Assembly: GCA_032622095.1 (NCBI GenBank)
Contig: CP136064.1
Location: 620,001 to 684,000 of the forward strand
DNA from: Siphonodentalium dalli
Lineage: Eukaryota > Mollusca > Scaphopoda > Gadilida > Siphonodentaliidae
Direction: 5' to 3'
DNA: 64,000 nt
A model generated the notes under the pieces. That model searched no databases. It was not told where the DNA came from and worked only from the letters and a program-made list of their open reading frames with translations. Positions within the stretch are counted from its first letter, which is position 1. The number at the start of each line of letters is the position of its first letter. Below are positions 33,703-48,118 of the stretch, one piece after another. Both the position numbers and the translations under genes were made by a program.

Positions 33703-36700
33703 ATGGTGGAGTACGGTTGGATATTTTCTATTTGGCGCATGTTTCTCCATACCGCGCAATGTCAAATCTGGCCATATCCGAATCGGGTTGTCATTTACAA
33801 TGTCTACAGAAAATAAATATCTTCATGTTGGAATGCAAATGTATGTTTAAAGGAACAGATGTATCTCAACTTAAAGGGACATAAGTAACACCGTCACCAA
33901 CTTTAAGGGGTATCTGCTATAGACTGGTTCCATGGTGGAGTACTGTTGGATATTTTCAATTTGGCGCATGTTTCTCCCTACCGCGCCATGTAAAATCTGG
34001 CCATATCCGAATCGGGTTGTCATTTACAATGACTACAGAAAATAAATATCTTCATGTTGGAATGCAAATGTATGTTTACAGGAACAGATGTATCTCAACT
34101 TAAAGGGACATAAGTAACACAGTCACCAACTTAAAGGGGTATCTGCTATAGACTGGTTCCATGGTGGAGTACGGTTGGATATTTTCAATTTGGCGCATGT
34201 TTCTCCATACCGCGCCATGTCAAATCTGGCCATATCCGAATCGGGTTGTCATTTACAATGACTGCAGAAAATATATATCTTCATGGTGGCTGCAAATATA
34301 TGTTTAAAGGAACAGATGTATCTCAACTTAAAGGGACATAAGTAACACAGTCACCAACTTAAAGGGGTATCTGCTATAGACTGGTTCCATGGTGGAGTAC
34401 GGTTGAATATTTTCAATTTGGCGCATGTTTCTCCATACCGCGCCATGTCAAATCTGGCCCTATCCGAATCGGGTTGTCATTTACAATGACTGCAGAAAAT
34501 ATATATCTTCATGGTGGAATGCAAATGTATGTTTAAAGGAACAGATGTATCTCAACTTAAAGGGACATAAGTAACACAGTCACCAACTTTAAGGGGTATC
34601 TGCTATAGACTGGTTCCATGGTGGAGTACGGTTGGATATTTTCAATTTGGAGCATGTTTCTCCATACCGCGCCATGTCAAATCTGGCCATATCCGAATCG
34701 GGTTGTCATTTACAATGTCTACAGAAAATAAATATCTTCATGTTGGAATGCAAATGTATGTTTAAAGGAACAGATGTATCTCAACTTAAAGGGACATAAG
34801 TAACACAGTCACCAACTTTAAGGGGTATCTGCTATAGACTGGTTCCATGGTGGAGTACGGTTGGATATTTTCTATTTGGCGCATGTTTCTCCATACCGCG
34901 CAATGTCAAATCTGGCCATATCCGAATCGGGTTGTCATTTACAATGTCTACAGAAAATAAATATCTTCATGTTGGAATGCAAATGTATGTTTAAAGGAAC
35001 AGATGTATCTCAACTTAAAGGGACATAAGTAACACCGTCACCAACTTTAAGGGGTATCTGCTATAGACTGGTTCCATGGTGGAGTACTGTTGGATATTTT
35101 CAATTTGGCGCATGTTTCTCCCTACCGCGCCATGTAAAATCTGGCCATATCCGAATCGGGTTGTCATTTACAATGACTACAGAAAATAAATATCTTCATG
35201 TTGGAATGCAAATGTATGTTTACAGGAACAGATGTATCTCAACTTAAAGGGACATAAGTAACACAGTCACCAACTTAAAGGGGTATCTGCTATAGACTGG
35301 TTCCATGGTGGAGTACGGTTGGATATTTTCAATTTGGCGCATGTTTCTCCATACCGCACCATGTCAAATCTGGCCATATCCGAATCGGGTTGTCATTTAC
35401 AATGACTGCAGAAAATATATATCTTCATGGTGGCTGCAAATATATGTTTAAAGGAACAGATGTATCTCAACTTAAAGGGACATAAGTAACACAGTCACCA
35501 ACTTAAAGGGGTATCTGCTATAGACTGGTTCCATGGTGGAGTACGGTTGAATATTTTCAATTTGGCGCATGTTTCTCCATACCGCGCCATGTCAAATCTG
35601 GCCCTATCCGAATCGGGTTGTCATTTACAATGACTGCAGAAAATATATATCTTCATGGTGGAATGCAAATGTATGTTTAAAGGAACAGATGTATCTCAAC
35701 TTAAAGGGACATAAGTAACACAGTCACCAACTTAAAGAGGTGTCTGATTTAGACTGGTTCCATGGTGGAGTACGGTTGGATATTTTTTATTTGGCGCATG
35801 TTTCTCCATACCGCGCCATGTCAAATCTGGCCATATCCGAATCGGGTTGTCATTTACAATGACTACAGAAAATAAATATCTTCATGTTGGAATGCAAATG
35901 TATGTTTAGAGGAACAGATGTATCTCAACTTAAAGGGACATAAGTAACACAGTCACCAACTTTAAGGGGTATCTGCTATAGACTGGTTCCATGGTGGAGT
36001 ACGGTTGGATATTTACTATTTGGCGCATGTTTCTCCATACCGCGCCATGTCAAATCTGGCCATATCCGAATCGGGTTGTCATTTACAATGACTACAGAAA
36101 ATATATATCTTCATGTTGGAATGCAAATGTATGTTTACAGGAACAGATGTATCTCAACTTAAAGGGACATAAGTAACACAGTCACCAACTTAAAGGGGTA
36201 TCTGCTATAGACTGGTTCCATGGTGGAGTACGGTTGGATATTTTCAATTTGGCGCATGTTTCTCCATACCGCACCATGTCAAATCTGGCCATATCCGAAT
36301 CGGGTTGTCATTTACAATGACTGCAGAAAATATATATCTTCATGGTGGCTGCAAATATATGTTTAAAGGAACAGATGTATCTCAACTTAAAGGGACATAA
36401 GTAACACAGTCACCAACTTAAAGGGGTATCTGCTATAGACTGGTTCCATGGTGGAGTACGGTTGAATATTTTCAATTTGGCGCATGTTTCTCCATACCGC
36501 GCCATGTCAAATCTGGCCCTATCCGAATCGGGTTGTCATTTACAATGACTGCAGAAAATATATATCTTCATGGTGGAATGCAAATGTATGTTTAAAGGAA
36601 CAGATGTATCTCAACTTAAAGGGACATAAGTAACACAGTCACCAACTTTAAGGGGTATCTGCTATAGACTGGTTCCATGGTGGAGTACGGTTGGATATTT

Positions 36701-39700
36701 TCAATTTGGAGCATGTTTCTCCATACCGCGCCATGTCAAATCTGGCCATATCCGAATCGGGTTGTCATTTACAATGACTGCAGAAAATATATATCTTCAT
36801 GTTGGAATGCAAATGAATGTTTAAAGGAACAGATGTATCTCAACTTAAAGGGACATAAGTAACACCGTCACCAACTTTAAGGGGTATCTGCTATAGACTG
36901 GTTACATGGTGGAGTACGGTTGGATATTTTCAATTTTGCGCATGTTTCTCCATACCGCGCCATGTAAAATCTGGCCATATCCGAATCGGGTTGTCATTTA
37001 CAATGACTGCAGAAAATAAATATCTTCATGTTGGAATGCAAATGTATGTTTAAAGGAACAGATGTATCTCAACTTAAAGGGACATAAGTAACACAGTCAC
37101 CAACTTAAAGAGGTGTCTGATTTAGACTGGTTCCATGGTGGAGTACGGTTGGATATTTTTTATTTGGCGCATGTTTCTCCATACCGCGCCATGTCAAATC
37201 TGGCCATATCCGAATCGGGTTGTCATTTACAATGACTACAGAAAATAAATATCTTCATGTTGGAATGCAAATGTATGTTTAGAGGAACAGATGTATCTCA
37301 ACTTAAAGGGACATAAGTAACACAGTCACCAACTTTAAGGGGTATCTGCTATAGACTGGTTCCATGGTGGAGTACGGTTGGATATTTACTATTTGGCGCA
37401 TGTTTCTCCATACCGCGCCATGTCAAATCTGGCCATATCCGAATCGGGTTGTCATTTACAATGACTACAGAAAATATATATCTTCATGTTGGAATGCAAA
37501 TGTATGTTTAAAGGAACAGATGTATCTCAACTTAAAGGGACATAAGTAACACCGTCACCAACTTTAAGGGGTATCTGCTAAGACTGGTTCCATGGTGGAG
37601 TACGGTTGGATATTTTCAATTTGGCGCATGTTTCTCCATACCGCGCCATGTCAAATCTGGCCATATCCGAATCGGGTTGTCATTTACAATGACTACAGAA
37701 AATAAATATCTTCATGTTGGAATGCAAATGTATGTTTAGAGGAACAGATGTATCTCAACTTAAAGGGACATAAGTAACACAGTCACCAACTTTAAGGGGT
37801 ATCTGCTATAGACTGGTTCCATGGTGGAGTACGGTTGGATATTTACTATTTGGCGCATGTTTCTCCATACCGCGCCATGTCAAATCTGGCCATATCCGAA
37901 TCGGGTTGTCATTTACAATGACTACAGAAAATAAATATCTTCATGTTGGAATGCCAATGTATGTTTAAAGGAACAGATGTATCTCAACTTAAAGGGACAT
38001 AAGTAACACCGTCACCAACTTTAAGGGGTATCTGCTATAGACTGGTTCCATGGTGGAGTAATGTTGCATATTTTCAATTTGGCGCATGTTTTTCCATACC
38101 GCGCCATGTCAAATCTGGCCATATCCGAATCGGGTTGTCATTTACAATGACTACAGAAAATAAATATCTTCATGTTGGAATGCAAATGTATGTTTAAAGG
38201 AACAGATGTATCTCAACTTAAAGGGACATAAGTAACACAGTCACCAACTTAAAGGGGTATCTGCTATAGACTGGTTCCATGGTGGAGTACGGTTGGATAT
38301 TTTCAATTTGGCGCATGTTTCTCCATACCGCGCCATGTCAAATCTGGCCATATCCGAATCGGGTTGTCATTTACAATGACTGCAGAAAATATATATCTTC
38401 ATGGTGGCTGCAAATATATGTTTAAAGGAACAGATGTATCTCAACTTAAAGGGACATAAGTAACACAGTCACCAACTTAAAGGGGTATCTGCTATAGACT
38501 GGTTCCATGGTGGAGTACGGTTGAATATTTTCAATTTGGCGCATGTTTCTCCATACCGCGCCATGTCAAATCTGGCCCTATCCGAATCGGGTTGTCATTT
38601 ACAATGACTGCAGAAAATATATATCTTCATGGTGGAATGCAAATGTATGTTTAAAGGAACAGATGTATCTCAACTTAAAGGGACATAAGTAACACAGTCA
38701 CCAACTTTAAGGGGTATCTGCTATAGACTGGTTCCATGGTGGAGTACGGTTGGATATTTTCAATTTGGAGCATGTTTCTCCATACCGCGCCATGTCAAAT
38801 CTGGCCATATCCGAATCGGGTTGTCATTTACAATGACTGCAGAAAATATATATCTTCATGTTGGAATGCAAATGAATGTTTAAAGGAACAGATGTATCTC
38901 AACTTAAAGGGACATAAGTAACACCGTCACCAACTTTAAGGGGTATCTGCTATAGACTGGTTACATGGTGGAGTACGGTTGGATATTTTCAATTTTGCGC
39001 ATGTTTCTCCATACCGTGCCATGTAAAATCTGGCCATATCCGAATCGGGTTGTCATTTACAATGACTGCAGAAAATAAATATCTTCATGTTGGAATGCAA
39101 ATGTATGTTTAAAGGAACAGATGTATCTCAACTTAAAGGGACATAAGTAACACAGTCACCAACTTAAAGAGGTGTCTGATTTAGACTGGTTCCATGGTGG
39201 AGTACGGTTGGATATTTTCTATTTGGCGCATGTTTCTCCATACCGCGCCATGTCAAATCTGGCCATATCCGAATCGGGTTGTCATTTACAATGACTACAG
39301 AAAATAAATATCTTCATGTTGGAATGCAAATGTATGTTTAAAGGAACAGATGTATCTCAACTTAAAGGGACATAAGTAACACAGTCACCAACTTAAAGGG
39401 GTATCTGCTATAGACTGGTTCCATGGTGGAGTACGGTTGGATATTTTCAATTTGGCGCATGTTTCTCCATACAGCGCCATGTCAAATCTGGCCCTATCCG
39501 AATCGGGTTGTCATTTACAATGACTGCAGAAAATAAATATCTTCATGTTGGAATGCAAATGTATGTTTAAAGGAACAGATGTATCTCAACTTAAAGGGAC
39601 ATAAGTAACACAGTCACCAACTTAAAGAGGTGTCTGATTTAGACTGGTTACAAGGTGGAATACGGTTGGATATTTTCTATTTGGCACATGTTTCTCCATA

Positions 39701-39880
39701 CCGCGCCATGTCAAATCTGGCCATATCCGAATCGGGTTGTCATTTACAATGACTACAGAAAATAAATATCTTCATGTTGGAATGCAAATGTATGTTTAAA
39801 GGAACAGATGTATCTCAACTTAAAGGGACATAAGTAACACAGTCACCAACTTTAAGGGGTATCTGCTATAGACTGGTTCC
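33703..39880 (+). repeat. Domain B composite block, 27 monomers (6178 bp)
   Basis: The order is a b c d e/a, a b c d g h/b, c d e f g h i j k c d e f l m n. Two hybrid monomers mark its seams: 34618 (e joined to a) and 35991 (h joined to b). From 36220 on the block follows the 18-mer order exactly. It reads as an 18-mer with two partial units inserted on its left by unequal exchange. Confidence 0.88.
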
Positions 39881-41253
39881 ATGGTGGAGTACGGTTGGAT
39901 ATTTTCTATTTGGCGCATGTTTCTCCATACCGCGCAATGTCAAATCTGGCCATATCCGAATCGGGTTGTCATTTACAATGTCTACAGAAAATAAATATCT
40001 TCATGTTGGAATGCAAATGTATGTTTAAAGGAACAGATGTATCTCAACTTAAAGGGACATAAGTAACACCGTCACCAACTTTAAGGGGTATCTGCTATAG
40101 ACTGGTTCCATGGTGGAGTACTGTTGGATATTTTCAATTTGGCGCATGTTTCTCCCTACCGCGCCATGTAAAATCTGGCCATATCCGAATCGGGTTGTCA
40201 TTTACAATGACTACAGAAAATAAATATCTTCATGTTGGAATGCAAATGTATGTTTACAGGAACAGATGTATCTCAACTTAAAGGGACATAAGTAACACAG
40301 TCACCAACTTAAAGGGGTATCTGCTATAGACTGGTTCCATGGTGGAGTACGGTTGGATATTTTCAATTTGGCGCATGTTTCTCCATACCGCGCCATGTCA
40401 AATCTGGCCATATCCGAATCGGGTTGTCATTTACAATGACTGCAGAAAATATATATCTTCATGGTGGCTGCAAATATATGTTTAAAGGAACAGATGTATC
40501 TCAACTTAAAGGGACATAAGTAACACAGTCACCAACTTAAAGGGGTATCTGCTATAGACTGGTTCCATGGTGGAGTACGGTTGAATATTTTCAATTTGGC
40601 GCATGTTTCTCCATACCGCGCCATGTCAAATCTGGCCCTATCCGAATCGGGTTGTCATTTACAATGACTGCAGAAAATATATATCTTCATGGTGGAATGC
40701 AAATGTATGTTTAAAGGAACAGATGTATCTCAACTTAAAGGGACATAAGTAACACAGTCACCAACTTTAAGGGGTATCTGCTATAGACTGGTTCCATGGT
40801 GGAGTACGGTTGGATATTTTCAATTTGGAGCATGTTTCTCCATACCGCGCCATGTCAAATCTGGCCATATCCGAATCGGGTTGTCATTTACAATGACTGC
40901 AGAAAATATATATCTTCATGTTGGAATGCAAATGAATGTTTAAAGGAACAGATGTATCTCAACTTAAAGGGACATAAGTAACACCGTCACCAACTTTAAG
41001 GGGTATCTGCTATAGACTGGTTACATGGTGGAGTACGGTTGGATATTTTCAATTTTGCGCATGTTTCTCCATACCGCGCCATGTAAAATCTGGCCATATC
41101 CGAATCGGGTTGTCATTTACAATGACTGCAGAAAATAAATATCTTCATGTTGGAATGCAAATGTATGTTTAAAGGAACAGATGTATCTCAACTTAAAGGG
41201 ACATAAGTAACACAGTCACCAACTTTAAGGGGTATCTGCTATAGACTGGTTCC
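39881..41253 (+). repeat. Domain B 6-mer (1373 bp)
   Basis: The order is a b c d e f, returning directly to a. It is the 18-mer with everything after the first f removed. All six monomers are intact, so the exchange between f and a left no obvious hybrid. Confidence 0.88.
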
Positions 41254-44200
41254 ATGGTGGAGTACGGTTGGATATTTTCTATTTGGCGCATGTTTCTCCA
41301 TACCGCGCAATGTCAAATCTGGCCATATCCGAATCGGGTTGTCATTTACAATGTCTACAGAAAATAAATATCTTCATGTTGGAATGCAAATGTATGTTTA
41401 AAGGAACAGATGTATCTCAACTTAAAGGGACATAAGTAACACCGTCACCAACTTTAAGGGGTATCTGCTATAGACTGGTTCCATGGTGGAGTACTGTTGG
41501 ATATTTTCAATTTGGCGCATGTTTCTCCCTACCGCGCCATGTAAAATCTGGCCATATCCGAATCGGGTTGTCATTTACAATGACTACAGAAAATAAATAT
41601 CTTCATGTTGGAATGCAAATGTATGTTTACAGGAACAGATGTATCTCAACTTAAAGGGACATAAGTAACACAGTCACCAACTTAAAGGGGTATCTGCTAT
41701 AGACTGGTTCCATGGTGGAGTACGGTTGGATATTTTCAATTTGGCGCATGTTTCTCCATACCGCACCATGTCAAATCTGGCCATATCCGAATCGGGTTGT
41801 CATTTACAATGACTGCAGCAAATATATATCTTCATGGTGGCTGCAAATATATGTTTAAAGGAACAGATGTATCTCAACTTAAAGGGACATAAGTAACACA
41901 GTCACCAACTTAAAGGGGTATCTGCTATAGACTGGTTCCATGGTGGAGTACGGTTGAATATTTTCAATTTGGCGCATGTTTCTCCATACCGCGCCATGTC
42001 AAATCTGGCCCTATCCGAATCGGGTTGTCATTTACAATGACTGCAGAAAATATATATCTTCATGGTGGAATGCAAATGTATGTTTAAAGGAACAGATGTA
42101 TCTCAACTTAAAGGGACATAAGTAACACAGTCACCAACTTTAAGGGGTATCTGCTATAGACTGGTTCCATGGTGGAGTACGGTTGGATATTTTCAATTTG
42201 GATCATGTTTCTCCATACCGCGCCATGTCAAATCTGGCCATATCCGAATCGGGTTGTCATTTACAATGACTGCAGAAAATATATATCTTCATGTTGGAAT
42301 GCAAATGAATGTTTAAAGGAACAGATGTATCTCAACTTAAAGGGACATAAGTAACACCGTCACCAACTTTAAGGGGTATCTGCTATAGACTGGTTACATG
42401 GTGGAGTACGGTTGGATATTTTCAATTTTGCGCATGTTTCTCCATACCGCGCCATGTAAAATCTGGCCATATCCGAATCGGGTTGTCATTTACAATGACT
42501 GCAGAAAATAAATATCTTCATGTTGGAATGCAAATGTATGTTTAAAGGAACAGATGTATCTCAACTTAAAGGGACATAAGTAACACAGTCACCAACTTAA
42601 AGAGGTGTCTGATTTAGACTGGTTCCATGGTGGAGTACGGTTGGATATTTTTTATTTGGCGCATGTTTCTCCATACCGCGCCATGTCAAATCTGGCCATA
42701 TCCGAATCGGGTTGTCATTTACAATGACTACAGAAAATAAATATCTTCATGTTGGAATGCAAATGTATGTTTAGAGGAACAGATGTATCTCAACTTAAAG
42801 GGACATAAGTAACACAGTCACCAACTTTAAGGGGTATCTGCTATAGACTGGTTCCATGGTGGAGTACGGTTGGATATTTACTATTTGGCGCATGTTTCTC
42901 CATACCGCGCCATGTCAAATCTGGCCATATCCGAATCGGGTTGTCATTTACAATGACTACAGAAAATATATATCTTCATGTTGGAATGCAAATGTATGTT
43001 TAAAGGAACAGATGTATCTCAACTTAAAGGGACATAAGTAACACAGTCACCAACTTTAAGGGGTATCTGCTAAGACTGGTTCCATGGTGGAGTACGGTTG
43101 GATATTTTCAATTTGGCGCATGTTTCTCCATACCGCGCCATGTCAAATCTGGCCATATCCGAATCGGGTTGTCATTTACAATGACTACAGAAAATAAATA
43201 TCTTCATGTTGGAATGCAAATGTATGTTTAGAGGAACAGATGTATCTCAACTTAAAGGGACATAAGTAACACAGTCACCAACTTTAAGGGGTATCTGCTA
43301 TAGACTGGTTCCATGGTGGAGTACGGTTGGATATTTACTATTTGGCGCATGTTTCTCCATACCGCGCCATGTCAAATCTGGCCATATCCGAATCGGGTTG
43401 TCATTTACAATGACTACAGAAAATAAATATCTTCATGTTGGAATGCCAATGTATGTTTAAAGGAACAGATGTATCTCAACTTAAAGGGACATAAGTAACA
43501 CCGTCACCAACTTTAAGGGGTATCTGCTATAGACTGGTTCCATGGTGGAGTACTGTTGCATATTTTCAATTTGGCGCATGTTTTTCCATACCGCGCCATG
43601 TCAAATCTGGCCATATCCGAATCGGGTTGTCATTTACAATGACTACAGAAAATAAATATCTTCATGTTGGAATGCAAATGTATGTTTAAAGGAACAGATG
43701 TATCTCAACTTAAAGGGACATAAGTAACACAGTCACCAACTTAAAGGGGTATCTGCTATAGACTGGTTCCATGGTGGAGTACGGTTGGATATTTTCAATT
43801 TGGCGCATGTTTCTCCATACCGCGCCATGTCAAATCTGGCCATATCCGAATCGGGTTGTCATTTACAATGACTGCAGAAAATATATATCTTCATGGTGGC
43901 TGCAAATATATGTTTAAAGGAACAGATGTATCTCAACTTAAAGGGACATAAGTAACACAGTCACCAACTTAAAGGGGTATCTGCTATAGACTGGTTCCAT
44001 GGTGGAGTACGGTTGAATATTTTCAATTTGGCGCATGTTTCTCCATACCGCGCCATGTCAAATCTGGCCCTATCCGAATCGGGTTGTCATTTACAATGAC
44101 TGCAGAAAATATATATCTTCATGGTGGAATGCAAATGTATGTTTAAAGGAACAGATGTATCTCAACTTAAAGGGACATAAGTAACACAGTCACCAACTTT

Positions 44201-45372
44201 AAGGGGTATCTGCTATAGACTGGTTCCATGGTGGAGTACGGTTGGATATTTTCAATTTGGAGCATGTTTCTCCATACCGCGCCATGTCAAATCTGGCCAT
44301 ATCCGAATCGGGTTGTCATTTACAATGACTGCAGAAAATATATATCTTCATGTTGGAATGCAAATGAATGTTTAAAGGAACAGATGTATCTCAACTTAAA
44401 GGGACATAAGTAACACCGTCACCAACTTTAAGGGGTATCTGCTATAGACTGGTTACATGGTGGAGTACGGTTGGATATTTTCAATTTTGCGCATGTTTCT
44501 CCATACCGTGCCATGTAAAATCTGGCCATATCCGAATCGGGTTGTCATTTACAATGACTGCAGAAAATAAATATCTTCATGTTGGAATGCAAATGTATGT
44601 TTAAAGGAACAGATGTATCTCAACTTAAAGGGACATAAGTAACACAGTCACCAACTTAAAGAGGTGTCTGATTTAGACTGGTTCCATGGTGGAGTACGGT
44701 TGGATATTTTCTATTTGGCGCATGTTTCTCCATACCGCGCCATGTCAAATCTGGCCATATCCGAATCGGGTTGTCATTTACAATGACTACAGAAAATAAA
44801 TATCTTCATGTTGGAATGCAAATGTATGTTTAAAGGAACAGATGTATCTCAACTTAAAGGGACATAAGTAACACAGTCACCAACTTAAAGGGGTATCTGC
44901 TATAGACTGGTTCCATGGTGGAGTACGGTTGGATATTTTCAATTTGGCGCATGTTTCTCCATACCGCGCCATGTCAAATCTGGCCCTATCCGAATCGGGT
45001 TGTCATTTACAATGACTGCAGAAAATAAATATCTTCATGTTGGAATGCAAATGTATGTTTAAAGGAACAGATGTATCTCAACTTAAAGGGACATAAGTAA
45101 CACAGTCACCAACTTAAAGAGGTGTCTGATTTAGACTGGTTACAAGGTGGAATACGGTTGGATATTTTCTATTTGGCACATGTTTCTCCATACCGCGCCA
45201 TGTCAAATCTGGCCATATCCGAATCGGGTTGTCATTTACAATGACTACAGAAAATAAATATCTTCATGTTGGAATGCAAATGTATGTTTAAAGGAACAGA
45301 TGTATCTCAACTTAAAGGGACATAAGTAACACAGTCACCAACTTTAAGGGGTATCTGCTATAGACTGGTTCC
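41254..45372 (+). repeat. Domain B 18-mer HOR, complete copy (4119 bp)
   Basis: The order is a b c d e f g h i j k c d e f l m n. Three monomers of 228 bp (41712 c, 42856 h, 43771 c) account for the 3-bp shortfall from 18 x 229. Variants private to this copy are CTGCAGCAAAT at about 41816 and GGATCATG at about 42202. The k monomer has changed from GTAATG to GTACTG, and m no longer has ACAGCGCC. Confidence 0.92.
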
Positions 45373-48118
45373 ATGGTGGAGTACGGTTGGATATTTTCTA
45401 TTTGGCGCATGTTTCTCCATACCGCGCAATGTCAAATCTGGCCATATCCGAATCGGGTTGTCATTTACAATGTCTACAGAAAATAAATATCTTCATGTTG
45501 GAATGCAAATGTATGTTTAAAGGAACAGATGTATCTCAACTTAAAGGGACATAAGTAACACCGTCACCAACTTTAAGGGGTATCTGCTATAGACTGGTTC
45601 CATGGTGGAGTACTGTTGGATATTTTCAATTTGGCGCATGTTTCTCCCTACCGCGCCATGTAAAATCTGGCCATATCCGAATCGGGTTGTCATTTACAAT
45701 GACTACAGAAAATAAATATCTTCATGTTGGAATGCAAATGTATGTTTACAGGAACAGATGTATCTCAACTTAAAGGGACATAAGTAACACAGTCACCAAC
45801 TTAAAGGGGTATCTGCTATAGACTGGTTCCATGGTGGAGTACGGTTGGATATTTTCAATTTGGCGCATGTTTCTCCATACCGCGCCATGTCAAATCTGGC
45901 CATATCCGAATCGGGTTGTCATTTACAATGACTGCAGAAAATATATATCTTCATGGTGGCTGCAAATATATGTTTAAAGGAACAGATGTATCTCAACTTA
46001 AAGGGACATAAGTAACACAGTCACCAACTTAAAGGGGTATCTGCTATAGACTGGTTCCATGGTGGAGTACGGTTGAATATTTTCAATTTGGCGCATGTTT
46101 CTCCATACCGCGCCATGTCAAATCTGGCCCTATCCGAATCGGGTTGTCATTTACAATGACTGCAGAAAATATATATCTTCATGGTGGAATGCAAATGTAT
46201 GTTTAAAGGAACAGATGTATCTCAACTTAAAGGGACATAAGTAACACAGTCACCAACTTTAAGGGGTATCTGCTATAGACTGGTTCCATGGTGGAGTACG
46301 GTTGGATATTTTCAATTTGGAGCATGTTTCTCCATACCGCGCCATGTCAAATCTGGCCATATCCGAATCGGGTTGTCATTTACAATGACTGCAGAAAATA
46401 TATATCTTCATGTTGGAATGCAAATGAATGTTTAAAGGAACAGATGTATCTCAACTTAAAGGGACATAAGTAACACCGTCACCAACTTTAAGGGGTATCT
46501 GCTATAGACTGGTTACATGGTGGAGTACGGTTGGATATTTTCAATTTTGCGCATGTTTCTCCATACCGCGCCATGTAAAATCTGGCCATATCCGAATCGG
46601 GTTGTCATTTACAATGACTGCAGAAAATAAATATCTTCATGTTGGAATGCAAATGTATGTTTAAAGGAACAGATGTATCTCAACTTAAAGGGACATAAGT
46701 AACACAGTCACCAACTTTAAGGGGTATCTGCTATAGACTGGTTCCATGGTGGAGTATGGTTGGATATTTACTATTTGGCGCATGTTTCTCCATACCGCGC
46801 CATGTCAAATCTGGCCATATCCGAATCGGGTTGTCATTTACAATGACTACAGAAAATATATATCTTCATGTTGGAATGCAAATGTATGTTTAAAGGAACA
46901 GATGTATCTCAACTTAAAGGGACATAAGTAACACCGTCACCAACTTTAAGGGGTATCTGCTAAGACTGGTTCCATGGTGGAGTACTGTTGTATATTTTCA
47001 ATTTGGCGCATGTTTTTCCATACCGCGCCATGTCAAATCTGGCCATATCCGAATCGGGTTGTCATTTACAATGACTACAGAAAATAAATATCTTCATGTT
47101 GGAATGCAAATGTATGTTTAAAGGAACAGATGTATCTCAACTTAAAGGGACATAAGTAACACAGTCACCAACTTAAAGGGGTATCTGCTATAGACTGGTT
47201 CCATGGTGGAGTACGGTTGGATATTTTCAATTTGGCGCATGTTTCTCCATACCGCGCCATGTCAAATCTGGCCCTATCCGAATCGGGTTGTCATTTACAA
47301 TGACTGCAGAAAATAAATATCTTCATGTTGGAATGCAAATGTATGTTTAAAGGAACAGATGTATCTCAACTTAAAGGGACATAAGTAACACAGTCACCAA
47401 CTTAAAGAGGTGTCTGATTTAGACTGGTTACATGGTGGAATACGGTTGGATATTTTCTATTTGGCGCATGTTTCTCCATACGGCGCCATGTCAAATCTGG
47501 CCATATCCGAATCGGGTTGTCATTTACAATGACTACAGAAAATAAATATCTTCATGTTGGAATGCAAATGTATGTTTAAAGGAACAGATGTATCTCAACT
47601 TAAAGGGACATAAGTAACACAGTCACCAACTTTAAGGGGTATCTGCTATAGACTGGTTCCATGGTGGAGTACGGTTGGATATTTTCTATTTGGCACATGT
47701 TTCTCTATACCGCGCCATGTCAAATCTGGCCATATCCGAATCGGGTTGTCATTTACAATGACTACAGAAAATAAATATCTTCATGTTGGAATGCAAATGT
47801 ATGTTTAAAGGAACAGATGTATCTCAACTTAAAGGGACATAAGTAACACAGTCACCAACTTAAAGAGGTGTCTGATTTAGACTGGTTACAAGGTGGAATA
47901 CGGTTGGATATTTTCTATTTGGCACATGTTTCTCCATACCGCGCCATGTCAAATCTGGCCATATCCGAATCGGGTTGTCATTTACAATGACTACAGAAAA
48001 TAAATATCTTCATGTTGGAATGCAAATGTATGTTTAAAGGAACAGATGTATCTCAACTTAAAGGGACATAAGTAACACAGTCACCAACTTTAAGGGGTAT
48101 CTGCTATAGACTGGTTCC
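45373..48118 (+). repeat. Domain B 12-mer HOR, copy 1 (2746 bp)
   Basis: The order is a b c d e f h k m n' o n. Compared with the 18-mer it lacks g, i, j, the second c d e f and l, and gains n' and o. h now has GTATGG and k has TGTTGTAT. Two 228-bp monomers (45831, 46746) explain the 2-bp shortfall. Confidence 0.91.
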
